Of a stretch of 24,355 bases of DNA, positions 14,899-24,355 are shown piece by piece. Each line of letters opens with the position of its first letter. Positions within the stretch are counted from its first letter, which is position 1. The position numbers were made by a program, and so were the translations under genes. The DNA lies in contig NZ_OFTT01000001.1 of assembly GCF_900250075.1 (NCBI RefSeq), positions 1-24,355 of the forward strand. The letters are read 5' to 3'. The notes under the pieces were generated by a model. It saw only the letters and a program-made list of their open reading frames with translations. It ran no database searches and was not told the DNA's origin. The stretch comes from Cupriavidus taiwanensis (GTDB lineage: Bacteria; Pseudomonadota; Gammaproteobacteria; Burkholderiales; Burkholderiaceae).

Positions 14899-15780
14899 AT
14901 GGCTCGCCAGCTCGCCGACGTCCTTGCAGCAAATATCCACCAGTACATTTCCGCCTCCGGCATCTCGCCAGGTACCCGTTTGCCCGAGCGCGCGTTGGCA
15001 GATCAATTCCGGGTGTCCCGTTCTCCGGTAAGGGAGGCCCTTCGTAGACTGGCCTTGCTAGCTGTTGTGGAGATGCATCCGGAAGGCGGATATGCGGTAG
15101 CGGAGGGCGGCACCCATCTGCCGGTGAACTCACGCGAGCCAGGTGCAGAAGATGGCGATGATGCTGAAGGCACCTACTTCAAGATCGCAGAGGAGCGGCT
15201 CGCCGGCGCACTGCCGGATCGCTTCACTGAGAACGAGATGATGCGTAGGTACAGCGTTACGCGTGCGCAGCTCAGTGCCATCTTGCGACGCATGGCACAA
15301 GAAGGATGGGTTGAGCGCCTACCCGGGCATGGATGGATGTTTCTCCCGGTTCTTACGTCGGCAGAGACCTACAAGCAAGGCTATCGGTATCGTTTGCTTA
15401 TCGAGTCCGCCGGGATTCTGGAGCCGACATTTGAACTGGATCGAGAAGCTTTGTTGCGATGCCGGTCCGAGCAGGTGGCGCTCGCGAATGGTGGCGCGAG
15501 AACAGCAACAGCCGCGGCCTTGTTCGATGCCAATAGCCGTCTTCATGAAACCATCGCGGCCTGTTCCGGAAATGCCTTCATTCTGGAAGGGCTGCGCAGA
15601 CTAGACCGTTTGCGCAGACTCATGGAGTACCGGAAAGCAGTGGATCGCGACCAGGCGGAACGTCGGTGCAGAGAGCACCTGACGCTAATCGACCTGCTTT
15701 TGGGAGGTCAGAGAGAAGCCGCTGCCGACTTCATGCGCTTGCACCTTCGCAACGCGGTGAGGGAAAAATCAGACAGCTAA
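14899..15780 (+). CDS. GntR-family regulator with two winged-helix segments and an FCD domain
   Basis: The roughly 293-residue protein begins with a GntR winged helix (SPGTRLPERALADQFRVSRSPVREALRRL, about 23-52, then the wing GGYAV). A second helix-turn-helix-like segment follows at about 100-150 (LPDRFTENEMMRRYSVTRAQLSAILRRM, then GWVERLPGHGWMF). The C-terminal half is an FCD ligand-binding domain (YRLLIESAGILEP, FDANSRLHETIAACSGN, CREHLTLIDLLLGG), which usually senses carboxylates or sugar acids. ATG 14899 is preferred, with an in-frame TTG at 14893. It is divergent from the amidohydrolase operon and probably controls it, perhaps also the otnKC promoter (inference). Confidence 0.9.
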   Translation: MARQLADVLAANIHQYISASGISPGTRLPERALADQFRVSRSPVREALRRLALLAVVEMHPEGGYAVAEGGTHLPVNSREPGAEDGDDAEGTYFKIAEERLAGALPDRFTENEMMRRYSVTRAQLSAILRRMAQEGWVERLPGHGWMFLPVLTSAETYKQGYRYRLLIESAGILEPTFELDREALLRCRSEQVALANGGARTATAAALFDANSRLHETIAACSGNAFILEGLRRLDRLRRLMEYRKAVDRDQAERRCREHLTLIDLLLGGQREAAADFMRLHLRNAVREKSDS

Positions 15781-15845
15781 GCCTTTCACCACCACCCACC
15801 CCAGCACGTGGCGCAATGACGGAAGTCGGCCACTTGCCTGCATAC

Positions 15846-16496
15846 TTAGCCGAGAAGACCGCGAAGTTTCTTTACCGCGCTGTCCGGGGTCGTCAGCACC
15901 GGTCGTCCCGCCGACTGTTCCAGAGCCTGTGCCGCGGAAGTCATCGAAAACTGGGCAAAGCAGATTACGTCGAACCGCGCGAGATCGGCGCCTTTCTGCG
16001 CAACAAGGGTGTCATGGCGAATTTGGTCGCCCCGGCGTAGCGCGTCCAGAGCTTCGGGAACGTAGAAAGATTCGAGGGTGACAGGAAGCGCGCGAGCAGC
16101 AGCCTCAGCTTCCAATTCCTGCGTAATCGACGCAATTGCAGGTTCAAACGTGGCCACGAGTGCAATGCGAGTACCAGAGAACAGGGCCTCGTCAATCATT
16201 GCTTCGTTTGGCTTGAGAACCGGAACCGATGATGCCGCTTGCGCGGCTTCGATCGCTGCACCGAATGCGGAGCAAGTAAAGAGAATGCCTTCCGCTCCAC
16301 AATCCACTCCGTACTGGGTCAGTGCCTTGAACCGAGCAATGATGAGTGGGGCGTCGACCGGCGTATCTCGTAACGCATCGGAAAGCGAATCATCGAGCAG
16401 ATTTGCCGTCTCGGCCTCGGGCCAAAGACGCTGGAAACTCTCAGCAATCGCCGGAATTGCGACGGCAGTTGCGTGGATCAATTGAATGCGTGTCAT
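15846..16496 (-). CDS. Asp/Glu/hydantoin racemase-family protein
   Basis: The 216-residue product has the racemase fold: TRIQLIHATAVAIPAIAESF at the start, GVDCGAEGILFTCSAFGAAIE with Cys75, VPVLKPNEAMIDEAL, and GTRIALVATFEPAIAS. Family racemases and maleate isomerases use two cysteines. The second site here reads DVICFAQFSM, with Gln182 at the place where a cysteine is usual and Cys179 three residues earlier, so normal two-cysteine racemisation is doubtful. The start at 16496 is chosen because the upstream extension to 16688 is arginine-rich and overlaps the RraA-like gene. No clear ribosome site is seen. It lies 47 bp after that gene, as the last cistron of the operon. Confidence 0.8.
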   Translation of the reverse strand: MTRIQLIHATAVAIPAIAESFQRLWPEAETANLLDDSLSDALRDTPVDAPLIIARFKALTQYGVDCGAEGILFTCSAFGAAIEAAQAASSVPVLKPNEAMIDEALFSGTRIALVATFEPAIASITQELEAEAAARALPVTLESFYVPEALDALRRGDQIRHDTLVAQKGADLARFDVICFAQFSMTSAAQALEQSAGRPVLTTPDSAVKKLRGLLG

Positions 16497-16543
16497 CTGG
16501 AGTAGAGGCGGGCGTCGAGTTTCGGCGCAACGCCCTGTAGAGC

Positions 16544-17026
16544 TTAAAGGGTAATTGGTGCGTCCACAACCAAAATGCCGTCGGCATCCGCATAGATGTA
16601 CTCGCCGGGACGAACGCGCTGACCTGCCATGTCGACGGTTGCGCCCACGGTTCCTTCGTTGCGCTTGAGAGATTTCATCGGCATGCAACCCAGCGCCTTG
16701 ATGCCTAGCGTGATACCCGCAAGCACATCCTTGTCACGGACATGTCCGTAAATGACGGCGCCGGCCCAGCCATTCTTTGCTAGGTCAGCCGCAATAATGT
16801 CTCCAAGCAGGGCGCAACGATCGCTGCCTCCGCCGTCGACGACCAGAACCTTGCCCGTGCCGGGAGTGGCGCTCAGTTCCTTGATGCGGGAGTTGTCTTC
16901 AAAGCATTTCACCGTAACGGCCTCACCTTCGAAGGTGGTCACAGCGCCAAAGTCATGGAAAACCGGCTTGAAGACGCGAGCATCTTCCATCAGCTTGTCA
17001 CATAGGTCAGTAGTCTTGAGTGTCAT
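16544..17026 (-). CDS. RraA / HMG-CHA aldolase family protein
   Basis: This 160-residue protein belongs to the RraA fold, which includes RNase E inhibitor RraA and the class II aldolases for 4-hydroxy-4-methyl-2-oxoglutarate and 4-carboxy-4-hydroxy-2-oxoadipate. It shows VVDGGGSDRCALLGD (62-76) and YGHVRDKD with Arg97-Asp98. Aldolases keep this Arg-Asp pair for substrate and metal binding, whereas Escherichia coli RraA has Arg-Gln there, so an aldolase releasing pyruvate is plausible. AGAGG precedes the ATG. It lies 105 bp after eno in the same direction, and the product pyruvate or oxaloacetate would feed the same metabolic node as its neighbours (inference). Confidence 0.85.
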   Translation of the reverse strand: MTLKTTDLCDKLMEDARVFKPVFHDFGAVTTFEGEAVTVKCFEDNSRIKELSATPGTGKVLVVDGGGSDRCALLGDIIAADLAKNGWAGAVIYGHVRDKDVLAGITLGIKALGCMPMKSLKRNEGTVGATVDMAGQRVRPGEYIYADADGILVVDAPITL

Positions 17027-17131
17027 GCCATGCCTCTTTATGAAAGTGCTGCCGCTGACGACCCTCTTGGGAAAACGACGGGTCGCCGGGCTGCTTTGTC
17101 GAATCAGTGCGTTGTGCCTAACAGCTATCGA

Positions 17132-18469
<1,338 letters not shown>

Positions 18470-21343
18470 TCAGCCGCTGTTGCGCAGGCCTTGTGCCAAG
18501 CCATTGATCGTCATCTTGATACCTTGCACGATGCCTTCGGATACCTGCCCGGAACGATGTCGCTTTAGCAACTCAATTTGAGCGTGGTGCAAGGGGTCGA
18601 GATACGGACTGCGATTCCGGATCGAGCGGCGGAAGGCCGGATTCCCGGCAAGCAGAACGTCCACCTTCAGGATGCCAAGAAGGTGACGCTTCGTGAGTTC
18701 GTACTCGCCTCGGATTCGGCTAAAGATGCGATCCCTCAGCTCAGCATCCCTGGTCAGGTCGGCGTACCGCGAGGCGATGCCGAGGTCCGTCTTTGCGAGA
18801 ACCATTTCCATGTTGGACAACATAGTCCTGAAGAAGGGCCATGAACCCTGCATCTCTTGTAGGAATTCCAAGCCGTTTGGGTTCTCCCGGAGCCAGGCGT
18901 CAACTGCGGATCCAAATCCGAACCAGCCCGGTAGCATCAGCCGACATTGAGCCCACGAGAACACCCAAGGGATAGCACGCAGATCCTCTATACGGTCTCC
19001 TGACTTCCGCGACGTCGGGCGACTGCCAATGTTGAGCTGTGCAATCTCTGAGAGCGGTGTGGACTCACGGAAGTAGGTACTGAATCCATCCGTTTCGTAC
19101 ACGAGCTCGCGATATGCCACATAGGCTTGCGCCGAAAGGGCCTTGGTAACCACGTGGAAGATCTCTTCCTTGCTGGCGTCGAGTTCTTGCCCGATAGCGC
19201 AAGCTTCAAGGCTTCCCGCCACCAGGGCTTCCAAGTGCTTCCGACCTACTTCTGGGTTCTTGTACTTCGATGCGATGACTTCACCTTGTTCGGTGATGCG
19301 AATCTTTCCAGACCGCGCGCCATGGGGCTGTGCGAGAAGCGCATCGTAGGCTGGCCCACCACCGCGACCGACCGCTCCTCCGCGGCCGTGGAACAATCGC
19401 ATTCCAACGCCGTGACGAGTCAGTACCTGTTCAAGGCTGATCTCAGCTTGGTAAATTTCCCAGCAGGAAGTAAGGAAGCCCCCGTCCTTGTTGCTGTCGG
19501 AGTACCCCAACATAATCTCTTGCTCGTTCCCCCGTTGGGTTACGAGTGTCCGGTATTCCGGAATGGCGAGGAGCGCTTCCATGACTCCCGGGGCTCCGCG
19601 CAAATCCGGGATGGTTTCAAAGAGAGGGACGATGAGCACTTCATTCGAAGGATTTCCGCTGCCGATTGAACTCGTCAGCAGCCCGGTTTCCTTGAGGAGG
19701 ACAGCAACAGCCAAAATGTCGGAAACTTCCGCAGTCTTAGAAATAATGCAATGGCGTACCAAGGGGGCGCCATACACCCCCCGCAATTGACGAGCTGTGG
19801 CAAATATCGCGAGCTCTGACTTGGTTTCGTCACTATAGGCTGCGAACGCGGACCACAGTGGACGTGTACCAGCAAGCTCTGCGCTGAGGATAGTGCGCTT
19901 CTCTTCCTCGTCACGATCAAGGTAGTCAACGCAAACACCGGCCCTCTCGAGAAGTTCTGCAATCGTCCTTGCATGCACCTCCGAATTCTGACGAAGGTCG
20001 ATCGGTGCAAGGTGGAACCCAAAGACTTCCACGGCCTTGGCCAGGTTGCGCAATTCCCCTTCCGCAAGCAGGGAAATGTTCAGGGAAAGTTGAATCTGCT
20101 TAAGGTCCTCAGCCATCTCGCTAGGAGTTCGATAGTAGTCCGGCGATACGAGGGCTACCGGTGTGGCGCCAGCATCAAGGCAGGAGCGCGTAGCCGTGAG
20201 TTTCTGAGAAACATATGCCAAGGCGCGTCGGTACGGTTCGTCGCTTGTATGCGGCGAGACACAGTTGGCTCGATCCGACATGAGCTTGACCGAGGGGGCG
20301 ACGCGAGTTCGAGCCGTAGATAGGCTGAGCGTCTGGATCAAATGCGCCAGGACGCCCTGGTAGTAGTCGATGCACGCCTCGGATTGCAGCAAGGCAGCCG
20401 ATTTCAAGGATTCCGAACCCACGTTCGGGTTGCCGTCACGGTCGCCGCCAATCCATGTTCCGACTTGAAGTAGAGGTTGTGTCCGCTTCGGTGCTGGAAC
20501 TCGAGGCCCGTGACCTAGCTCTCCAACGGTGTCCTCAAGCCAGCAGTGCAAGCGAGGGACTTCCTTGAGGAAAGTTCGAGTGAAGTAGCTGATTCCGTTC
20601 TTGACCTCATCGGCCACTGTCAGCCCTTGGGCGCGGAGAAGTCGAGTGTTCCATAGGCAGTTCACCGAGTAGGCGATGCCGTGACGGAGCTCTTCATCCT
20701 CATTCGGCGTGAGCTGACGAGCATCCCGAGCTTCGAGTAGCTCCGCGATACGGCGTTCATGCGTGAGGATGGTTTGACGTCGAACTTCGGTGGGGTGAGC
20801 GGTCAAGACGGGGGTAATCGACAGCCGGGACAGTAATGCCCAGATGTCCTTTTGGTCATAGTGCGAGGCCACCAGCGAGTTCAGGCTGCGCAGGAGACTG
20901 CCAGGTCTCATAAAGAATCCGGCCATTTCCGCTGCACGGCGAACGCGCTTCTCGTGCTGGTCTTCTGCAATGTTGGCTAACAGGAGGAACAAGGTAAAGG
21001 ACCGTGCAACGGTCTGCATTACCTCCGCAGGCAAGCCTTCCATGGCGGCGTTCAAGCGCGTGCGTACGCTGTCGTCTGTTGTCCTGCTGAACGCCAGAGC
21101 CAGTCGACGTATTTCCTCGACTTTCTCAAATATCCCAGCACCTTCTTGTGCCTTCAGAACACGGCCAAGTTCGTCCCCAAACAGTCGAATGTCATTTGTA
21201 AGGCGATCTTCCAGTTCAGCCTGAAGCCCCTCGTAGCCGGCGAGACCTTCCAAGTCCTGTTCGGGATTGAATAAACTGGTGGCGGAGCGAGGGCGTAGAA
21301 GAGAGAGGCCTGACAGAGGCGTCGTGGTCACGATAAGTCCCAT
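18470..21343 (-). CDS. ppc: Phosphoenolpyruvate carboxylase
   Basis: This 957-residue protein adds bicarbonate to phosphoenolpyruvate to give oxaloacetate and phosphate. Motifs in order: LTAHPTEVRRQTIL with the catalytic His, WIGGDRDGNPNV, IMLGYSDSNKDGGFLTSCW, FHGRGGAVGRGGGPAYDALL with the catalytic His-Arg loop, ITEQGEVIASKY, and the conserved C-terminal tail ending LRNSG. The frame is open to 21625, but the part above 21343 overlaps gapN and lacks family similarity, so ATG 21343 (MGLIVTTTPLS) is chosen. Its ribosome site is weak. It follows gapN after 80 bp that contain a strong hairpin. In this operon it would replenish oxaloacetate during growth on a C3-yielding substrate. Confidence 0.96.
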   Translation of the reverse strand: MGLIVTTTPLSGLSLLRPRSATSLFNPEQDLEGLAGYEGLQAELEDRLTNDIRLFGDELGRVLKAQEGAGIFEKVEEIRRLALAFSRTTDDSVRTRLNAAMEGLPAEVMQTVARSFTLFLLLANIAEDQHEKRVRRAAEMAGFFMRPGSLLRSLNSLVASHYDQKDIWALLSRLSITPVLTAHPTEVRRQTILTHERRIAELLEARDARQLTPNEDEELRHGIAYSVNCLWNTRLLRAQGLTVADEVKNGISYFTRTFLKEVPRLHCWLEDTVGELGHGPRVPAPKRTQPLLQVGTWIGGDRDGNPNVGSESLKSAALLQSEACIDYYQGVLAHLIQTLSLSTARTRVAPSVKLMSDRANCVSPHTSDEPYRRALAYVSQKLTATRSCLDAGATPVALVSPDYYRTPSEMAEDLKQIQLSLNISLLAEGELRNLAKAVEVFGFHLAPIDLRQNSEVHARTIAELLERAGVCVDYLDRDEEEKRTILSAELAGTRPLWSAFAAYSDETKSELAIFATARQLRGVYGAPLVRHCIISKTAEVSDILAVAVLLKETGLLTSSIGSGNPSNEVLIVPLFETIPDLRGAPGVMEALLAIPEYRTLVTQRGNEQEIMLGYSDSNKDGGFLTSCWEIYQAEISLEQVLTRHGVGMRLFHGRGGAVGRGGGPAYDALLAQPHGARSGKIRITEQGEVIASKYKNPEVGRKHLEALVAGSLEACAIGQELDASKEEIFHVVTKALSAQAYVAYRELVYETDGFSTYFRESTPLSEIAQLNIGSRPTSRKSGDRIEDLRAIPWVFSWAQCRLMLPGWFGFGSAVDAWLRENPNGLEFLQEMQGSWPFFRTMLSNMEMVLAKTDLGIASRYADLTRDAELRDRIFSRIRGEYELTKRHLLGILKVDVLLAGNPAFRRSIRNRSPYLDPLHHAQIELLKRHRSGQVSEGIVQGIKMTINGLAQGLRNSG

Positions 21344-21390
21344 ACGTGTTACCGGCGAGATCTCTCCTCGCCCGTGAAAACATAGGCAGT

Positions 21391-21418
21391 GAAGTGGCTG
21401 TCCGTGGCCAGCCACTTC
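21391..21418. repeat. Perfect 10-bp hairpin between gapN and ppc
   Basis: GAAGTGGCTG (21391-21400) and CAGCCACTTC (21409-21418) form a perfect stem with an 8-nt loop, starting 5 bp after the gapN stop. No T run follows on either strand, so it is more likely a transcript stability or processing element, or a weak attenuator, than a full terminator. It could set the ratio of pyk-gapN to ppc-eno expression. Confidence 0.65.
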
Positions 21419-21423
21419 GAGCG

Positions 21424-23061
21424 TCAGAAGATGAAGCGGGTGTTGATGAATGCAGACTTGTGACCGAGGACGATGTCGTCCAGCAAGGCCTTCGAATCCG
21501 GAGTCGCCTTGGCGGCTACCATTGTGCGAATGGAGAAGGCCCGCAGCGCATCGGAAACCGACAGCGTTCCTTCCGCGGAGTCCTTTCGACCAGTAAACGG
21601 GAAGACGTCCGGGCCGCGCTGACACTGGCAGTTGATGTTCACGCGGCAGACCTGGTTGACGAGTGGGTCGACGAGCGTCGCGATTGTGTCTGCGTCCGAG
21701 CCGAAGATACTGACCTGCTGGCCGTAGTCAGAACTCTCGACATAGGCCAGCGCGGTTTGGACGTCGTCAAACGGCACTATGGGCACCACGGGGCCGAACT
21801 GTTCCTCCCGATACAGCCTCATACGCTCGTTGACGGGATACACCACCGCCGGGACGAACAGCGATTCGTCGTTGTCGCCACCGCCTGCATTTCGAACGGA
21901 CGCCCCTTTCTCCACCGCGTCCTCAATGCACGCGGTCAGGTACCGTGGCTTGTTCTTGTCGGGCAGGGGAGTGATGAAGACCCCGTCTTCCCATGGCATA
22001 CCGATTTTCAAGGCCGCCAGTGCCGCGCAGTACTTGTCGAGGAGCGCTTCCGCAATGGACTGATGGACAAGGAGGGTCTTGAGCGCGGTACAGCGTTGTC
22101 CGTTAAACGAAAGCGAGCCCAAGACACATTCCTTGACCGTGAGGTCGAGGTCAGCGTCCGGCAGGATGATCGCCACATTCTTTGCATCAAGACCCAAGAC
22201 GGCGCGCAGGCGGTTCGTCTTCGGATGCAGCTTCTTGAGCTTGTCGGCTACGCGTGACGAGCCAATCAGTGCGAGTACGTGGACCTGGCCTGAGGCCATC
22301 AACGGTGGAACGACTTCTTCGCCACGGCCGTAGACCGTATTGACCACGCCCGCAGGGAAGGCATCCCGGAAGGCTTCGAGGATCGGTGCGAAAAGCAACG
22401 TGCCGAACTTTGGCGGCTTGAACAGAATCACGTTGCCCATAATCAGGGCTGGGATGAGCGTCGTGAAGGTTTCGTTCAGTGGATAGTTATACGGACCCAT
22501 GCACAGCACTACACCAAGCGGTGCACGACGAATCTGGGCGATGGTGCCTTCAACAACTTGGAATCGCGAATTGTTGTTGTCGAGTTCTTTGAGGGCATCA
22601 ATGGTCTGACGGATATAGTCGACGGTACGGTCGAACTCCTTGGCGGAGTCGACAGCCGACTTACCAATCTCCCACATGATGAGGTTGACGATGAGCTCGC
22701 GCTTCTCGACCAGTCGTTGGGTGAAATCCTGGACATGCGCAATGCGCTGGTCGACGGACATCGTGGGCCACTGGCCGGTACCGGCTGCGTGCGCGTCCAC
22801 TGCGGCTTTCAGTGCCTCCAAACTTTCAGTTGCCGTCGTGACCGGAAAGCTACCTACCGTCACTGGGTGGAGCTTTCCTTCAGCATCCCGTACACGAACG
22901 GGAGACTGCACGGTGTGCACCGGGCCGTCCCATTGTCGGAGCTCCCCATTGATCAGGATATGGCGCTGATTGAGTGGTTCGCCCAGACGGTGCTTGGCCG
23001 GGATGGAGTCAGCCGTCGGAAAGAGGGCGGCCAGGTGGGTGGTTTGATTCGATGTTGCCAT
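21424..23061 (-). CDS. gapN: Non-phosphorylating NADP-dependent glyceraldehyde-3-phosphate dehydrogenase
   Basis: The 545-residue aldehyde dehydrogenase is longer than typical family members, with an extended N-terminus (ILINGELRQWDGPVHTVQSP). It resembles the long bacterial GapN subfamily, which oxidises glyceraldehyde 3-phosphate directly to 3-phosphoglycerate, making NADPH and no ATP. Motifs: MGPYNYPLNETFTTLIPALI (188-207) with the catalytic Asn, ALIGSSRVADKL, and FNGQRCTALK with catalytic Cys324. The usual E-L-G-G stretch is replaced by GLDAKN (290-295). ATG 23061 has AAGAG upstream and lies 15 bp after pyk. Neighbours pyk, ppc and eno strongly support the glycolytic assignment over other aldehyde substrates. 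Confidence 0.87.
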   Translation of the reverse strand: MATSNQTTHLAALFPTADSIPAKHRLGEPLNQRHILINGELRQWDGPVHTVQSPVRVRDAEGKLHPVTVGSFPVTTATESLEALKAAVDAHAAGTGQWPTMSVDQRIAHVQDFTQRLVEKRELIVNLIMWEIGKSAVDSAKEFDRTVDYIRQTIDALKELDNNNSRFQVVEGTIAQIRRAPLGVVLCMGPYNYPLNETFTTLIPALIMGNVILFKPPKFGTLLFAPILEAFRDAFPAGVVNTVYGRGEEVVPPLMASGQVHVLALIGSSRVADKLKKLHPKTNRLRAVLGLDAKNVAIILPDADLDLTVKECVLGSLSFNGQRCTALKTLLVHQSIAEALLDKYCAALAALKIGMPWEDGVFITPLPDKNKPRYLTACIEDAVEKGASVRNAGGGDNDESLFVPAVVYPVNERMRLYREEQFGPVVPIVPFDDVQTALAYVESSDYGQQVSIFGSDADTIATLVDPLVNQVCRVNINCQCQRGPDVFPFTGRKDSAEGTLSVSDALRAFSIRTMVAAKATPDSKALLDDIVLGHKSAFINTRFIF

Positions 23062-23076
23062 GGGAATGCTCTTGCG

Positions 23077-24355
23077 TCAGCTTCGGTGGGACGGGACGGG
23101 GAACACGAGACGCAACAGGTTGGTCGACCCTGGCGTGCGGAATGGCATGCCAGCAACGATTGCAAACGGTCGCGTTTCGGGCTGAAAGCCTTCGGCTCTC
23201 GCTACCTCCGTTGCGTGTTCGACCATGTCTTCAACGCTCTCCGCATCGTCACCATGTACCGCGTGGACGCCCCAGACCAGCGCAAGACGGCGAGCGGTTT
23301 CAATCTTGGGCGTCATGCCAACCACGGGCACGTTGGGTCGCTCATGTGCAACGCGTAGTGCGCTCGAGCCGGAGAGGGTGTAGGTCAGGCAAGCGGACAA
23401 GGGCAGTATGTCTGCAACGGTGCGGATGGCGGCACCGATCGCGTCGGCTGCATCCGCACGACGCGTTGCTGCGATGGCGCCCATCGTGTCGCGTTGAAGC
23501 TTGTCGCGCTCAGTATTCCGAATGATGCGTGCCATCATTTGTACGGCTTCAAGCGGATACTCACCACTCGCGGATTCGGCCGAGAGCATGACGGCATCCA
23601 CGCCGTCATACACCGCGGTCGCAACGTCTGATGCTTCGGCGCGCGTCGGAGCGGGCGAGCTCACCATCGAGTCGAGCATCTGGGTGGCCACCACAATCGG
23701 CTTGCCAGCTTCGCGGCACAGTCGGGTCAGTCGCTTCTGAATCGTAGGGACCTCTTCCGGGGGCATTTCGACACCGAGGTCCCCGCGGGCCACCATGATG
23801 GCGTCGGCAGCGGCGATGATGGCGTCGATGTCTGCGATGGCATTCGGCTTCTCGATCTTCGCCATGATGCCAACCGTGTTCCCGACGATGCGCCGGACTT
23901 CCTCGATGTCCTGGGCGGACTGGACAAAAGAGAGGGCCACCCAGTCAACACCGAGCGTCAGCCCATACGCCAGATCGCGATGGTCTTTCTCGGTCAGAGC
24001 GGAAAGCGCGAGGGCGCAATCGGGGACATTCACACCCTTGCGGTCAGAGATTTTTCCGCCGGTTTCCACGGTGGTATCTGCGAAATCCGGTCCGCAGCCT
24101 GTGACACGCAGACGCACTCGACCATCGTCGATGAGCAGGGCATTGCCCGGCGAGAGGGCTTCGAAGATTTCCTTGTGGGGAAGGTGAGCGACGCGATCGT
24201 TACCTTCTACGGCCTGCAATTGCAGTCGGAAAGGCTGACCCGCCACCAGCTTCACCGGCCCATCCGGGAATGTGCCCAGACGGAGCTTCGGGCCTTGCAA
24301 GTCGAGCAGCACGCCAATAGGGCGACCTGAAGCGACCTCCGCATCGCGAATGAGC
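23077..24355 (-). CDS. pyk: Pyruvate kinase, N-terminus beyond right edge
   Basis: About 426 codons are visible, and the frame stays open to the window edge. The GTG at 24312 is an internal valine, because the upstream codons (LIRDAEVASGRPIG) are also family sequence. Motifs: VLLDLQGPKLRLG, LIDDGRVRLRV, DRKGVNVP, ALSFVQS, IMAKIEKPNAI with the active-site Lys, IMVARGDLGVEMP, and ATQMLDSM followed by PTRAEASDVATAVYDG and VMLSAESASGEYP. It converts phosphoenolpyruvate and ADP to pyruvate and ATP. It is the first visible gene of the pyk-gapN-ppc-eno run, 15 bp before gapN. About 60 N-terminal residues and the promoter lie outside the window. Confidence 0.95.
   Translation of the reverse strand, partial: LIRDAEVASGRPIGVLLDLQGPKLRLGTFPDGPVKLVAGQPFRLQLQAVEGNDRVAHLPHKEIFEALSPGNALLIDDGRVRLRVTGCGPDFADTTVETGGKISDRKGVNVPDCALALSALTEKDHRDLAYGLTLGVDWVALSFVQSAQDIEEVRRIVGNTVGIMAKIEKPNAIADIDAIIAAADAIMVARGDLGVEMPPEEVPTIQKRLTRLCREAGKPIVVATQMLDSMVSSPAPTRAEASDVATAVYDGVDAVMLSAESASGEYPLEAVQMMARIIRNTERDKLQRDTMGAIAATRRADAADAIGAAIRTVADILPLSACLTYTLSGSSALRVAHERPNVPVVGMTPKIETARRLALVWGVHAVHGDDAESVEDMVEHATEVARAEGFQPETRPFAIVAGMPFRTPGSTNLLRLVFPVPSHRS

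Noticed and set aside
14741..15133. Minus-strand ORF over the start of the GntR gene
   Set aside because: It is a shadow of a clearly recognisable GntR DNA-binding domain on the plus strand.
21344..21625. N-terminal extension of ppc to 21625
   Set aside because: It overlaps gapN in another frame, is rich in Arg, Gly and His, and has no similarity to PEP carboxylases. The start at 21343 fits the family length.

Overview
The window looks like an accessory or catabolic region of a betaproteobacterium in the Burkholderiales, probably Alcaligenaceae (Bordetella/Achromobacter-like). The reasons are two Bug-family (TctC-type) tricarboxylate-binding receptors, an IS3-family fragment, GC-rich DNA, and an enolase that reads like the Alcaligenaceae core enzyme. 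Genus is from memory of family sequences, not from a search. Both edges cut a gene: acnB on the left and pyruvate kinase on the right.

Layout. (1) 1-4651: a partial acnB on the minus strand, divergent from a plus-strand set: Tat-exported Bug receptor, PrpF-family isomerase, and a small solute-binding-fold protein with no signal peptide. Together they suggest uptake and isomerisation of an aconitate-like tricarboxylate that AcnB could hydrate. (2) 4652-8255: about 690 bp of mostly non-coding DNA with a good sigma-70 promoter overlapping an inverted repeat, then a LigI-like amidohydrolase, otnK (DUF1537 3-oxo-tetronate kinase) and otnC (decarboxylase giving dihydroxyacetone phosphate), closed by a terminator. 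(3) 8400-8768: the left end of an IS3/IS150-type element, truncated. (4) 8803-14596, minus strand: amidohydrolase paralogue (with a Tat-signal ORF in the wrong frame just upstream), cupin, isopropylmalate/tartrate-type dehydrogenase, second Bug receptor, an MFS transporter pseudogene with a large internal deletion, and an aldehyde dehydrogenase. A GntR/FCD regulator with two winged helices is divergent from it (14899-15780). (5) 15846-24355, minus strand: pyruvate kinase, gapN, ppc, eno, an RraA/HMG-aldolase-like gene and an Asp/Glu racemase-like gene, closely spaced and in one direction.

Working model (inference). A C4 sugar acid or its lactone enters through amidohydrolase and dehydrogenase steps, is phosphorylated by OtnK and decarboxylated by OtnC to dihydroxyacetone phosphate. 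GapN then oxidises glyceraldehyde 3-phosphate straight to 3-phosphoglycerate with NADPH, and enolase, pyruvate kinase and PEP carboxylase deliver pyruvate and oxaloacetate. The window lacks triose-phosphate isomerase, phosphoglycerate mutase, OtnI and LtnD/DenD, so some steps must be supplied elsewhere or by the unusual enzymes here. The enolase gene is visibly richer in G+C than its neighbours and may have a separate origin.
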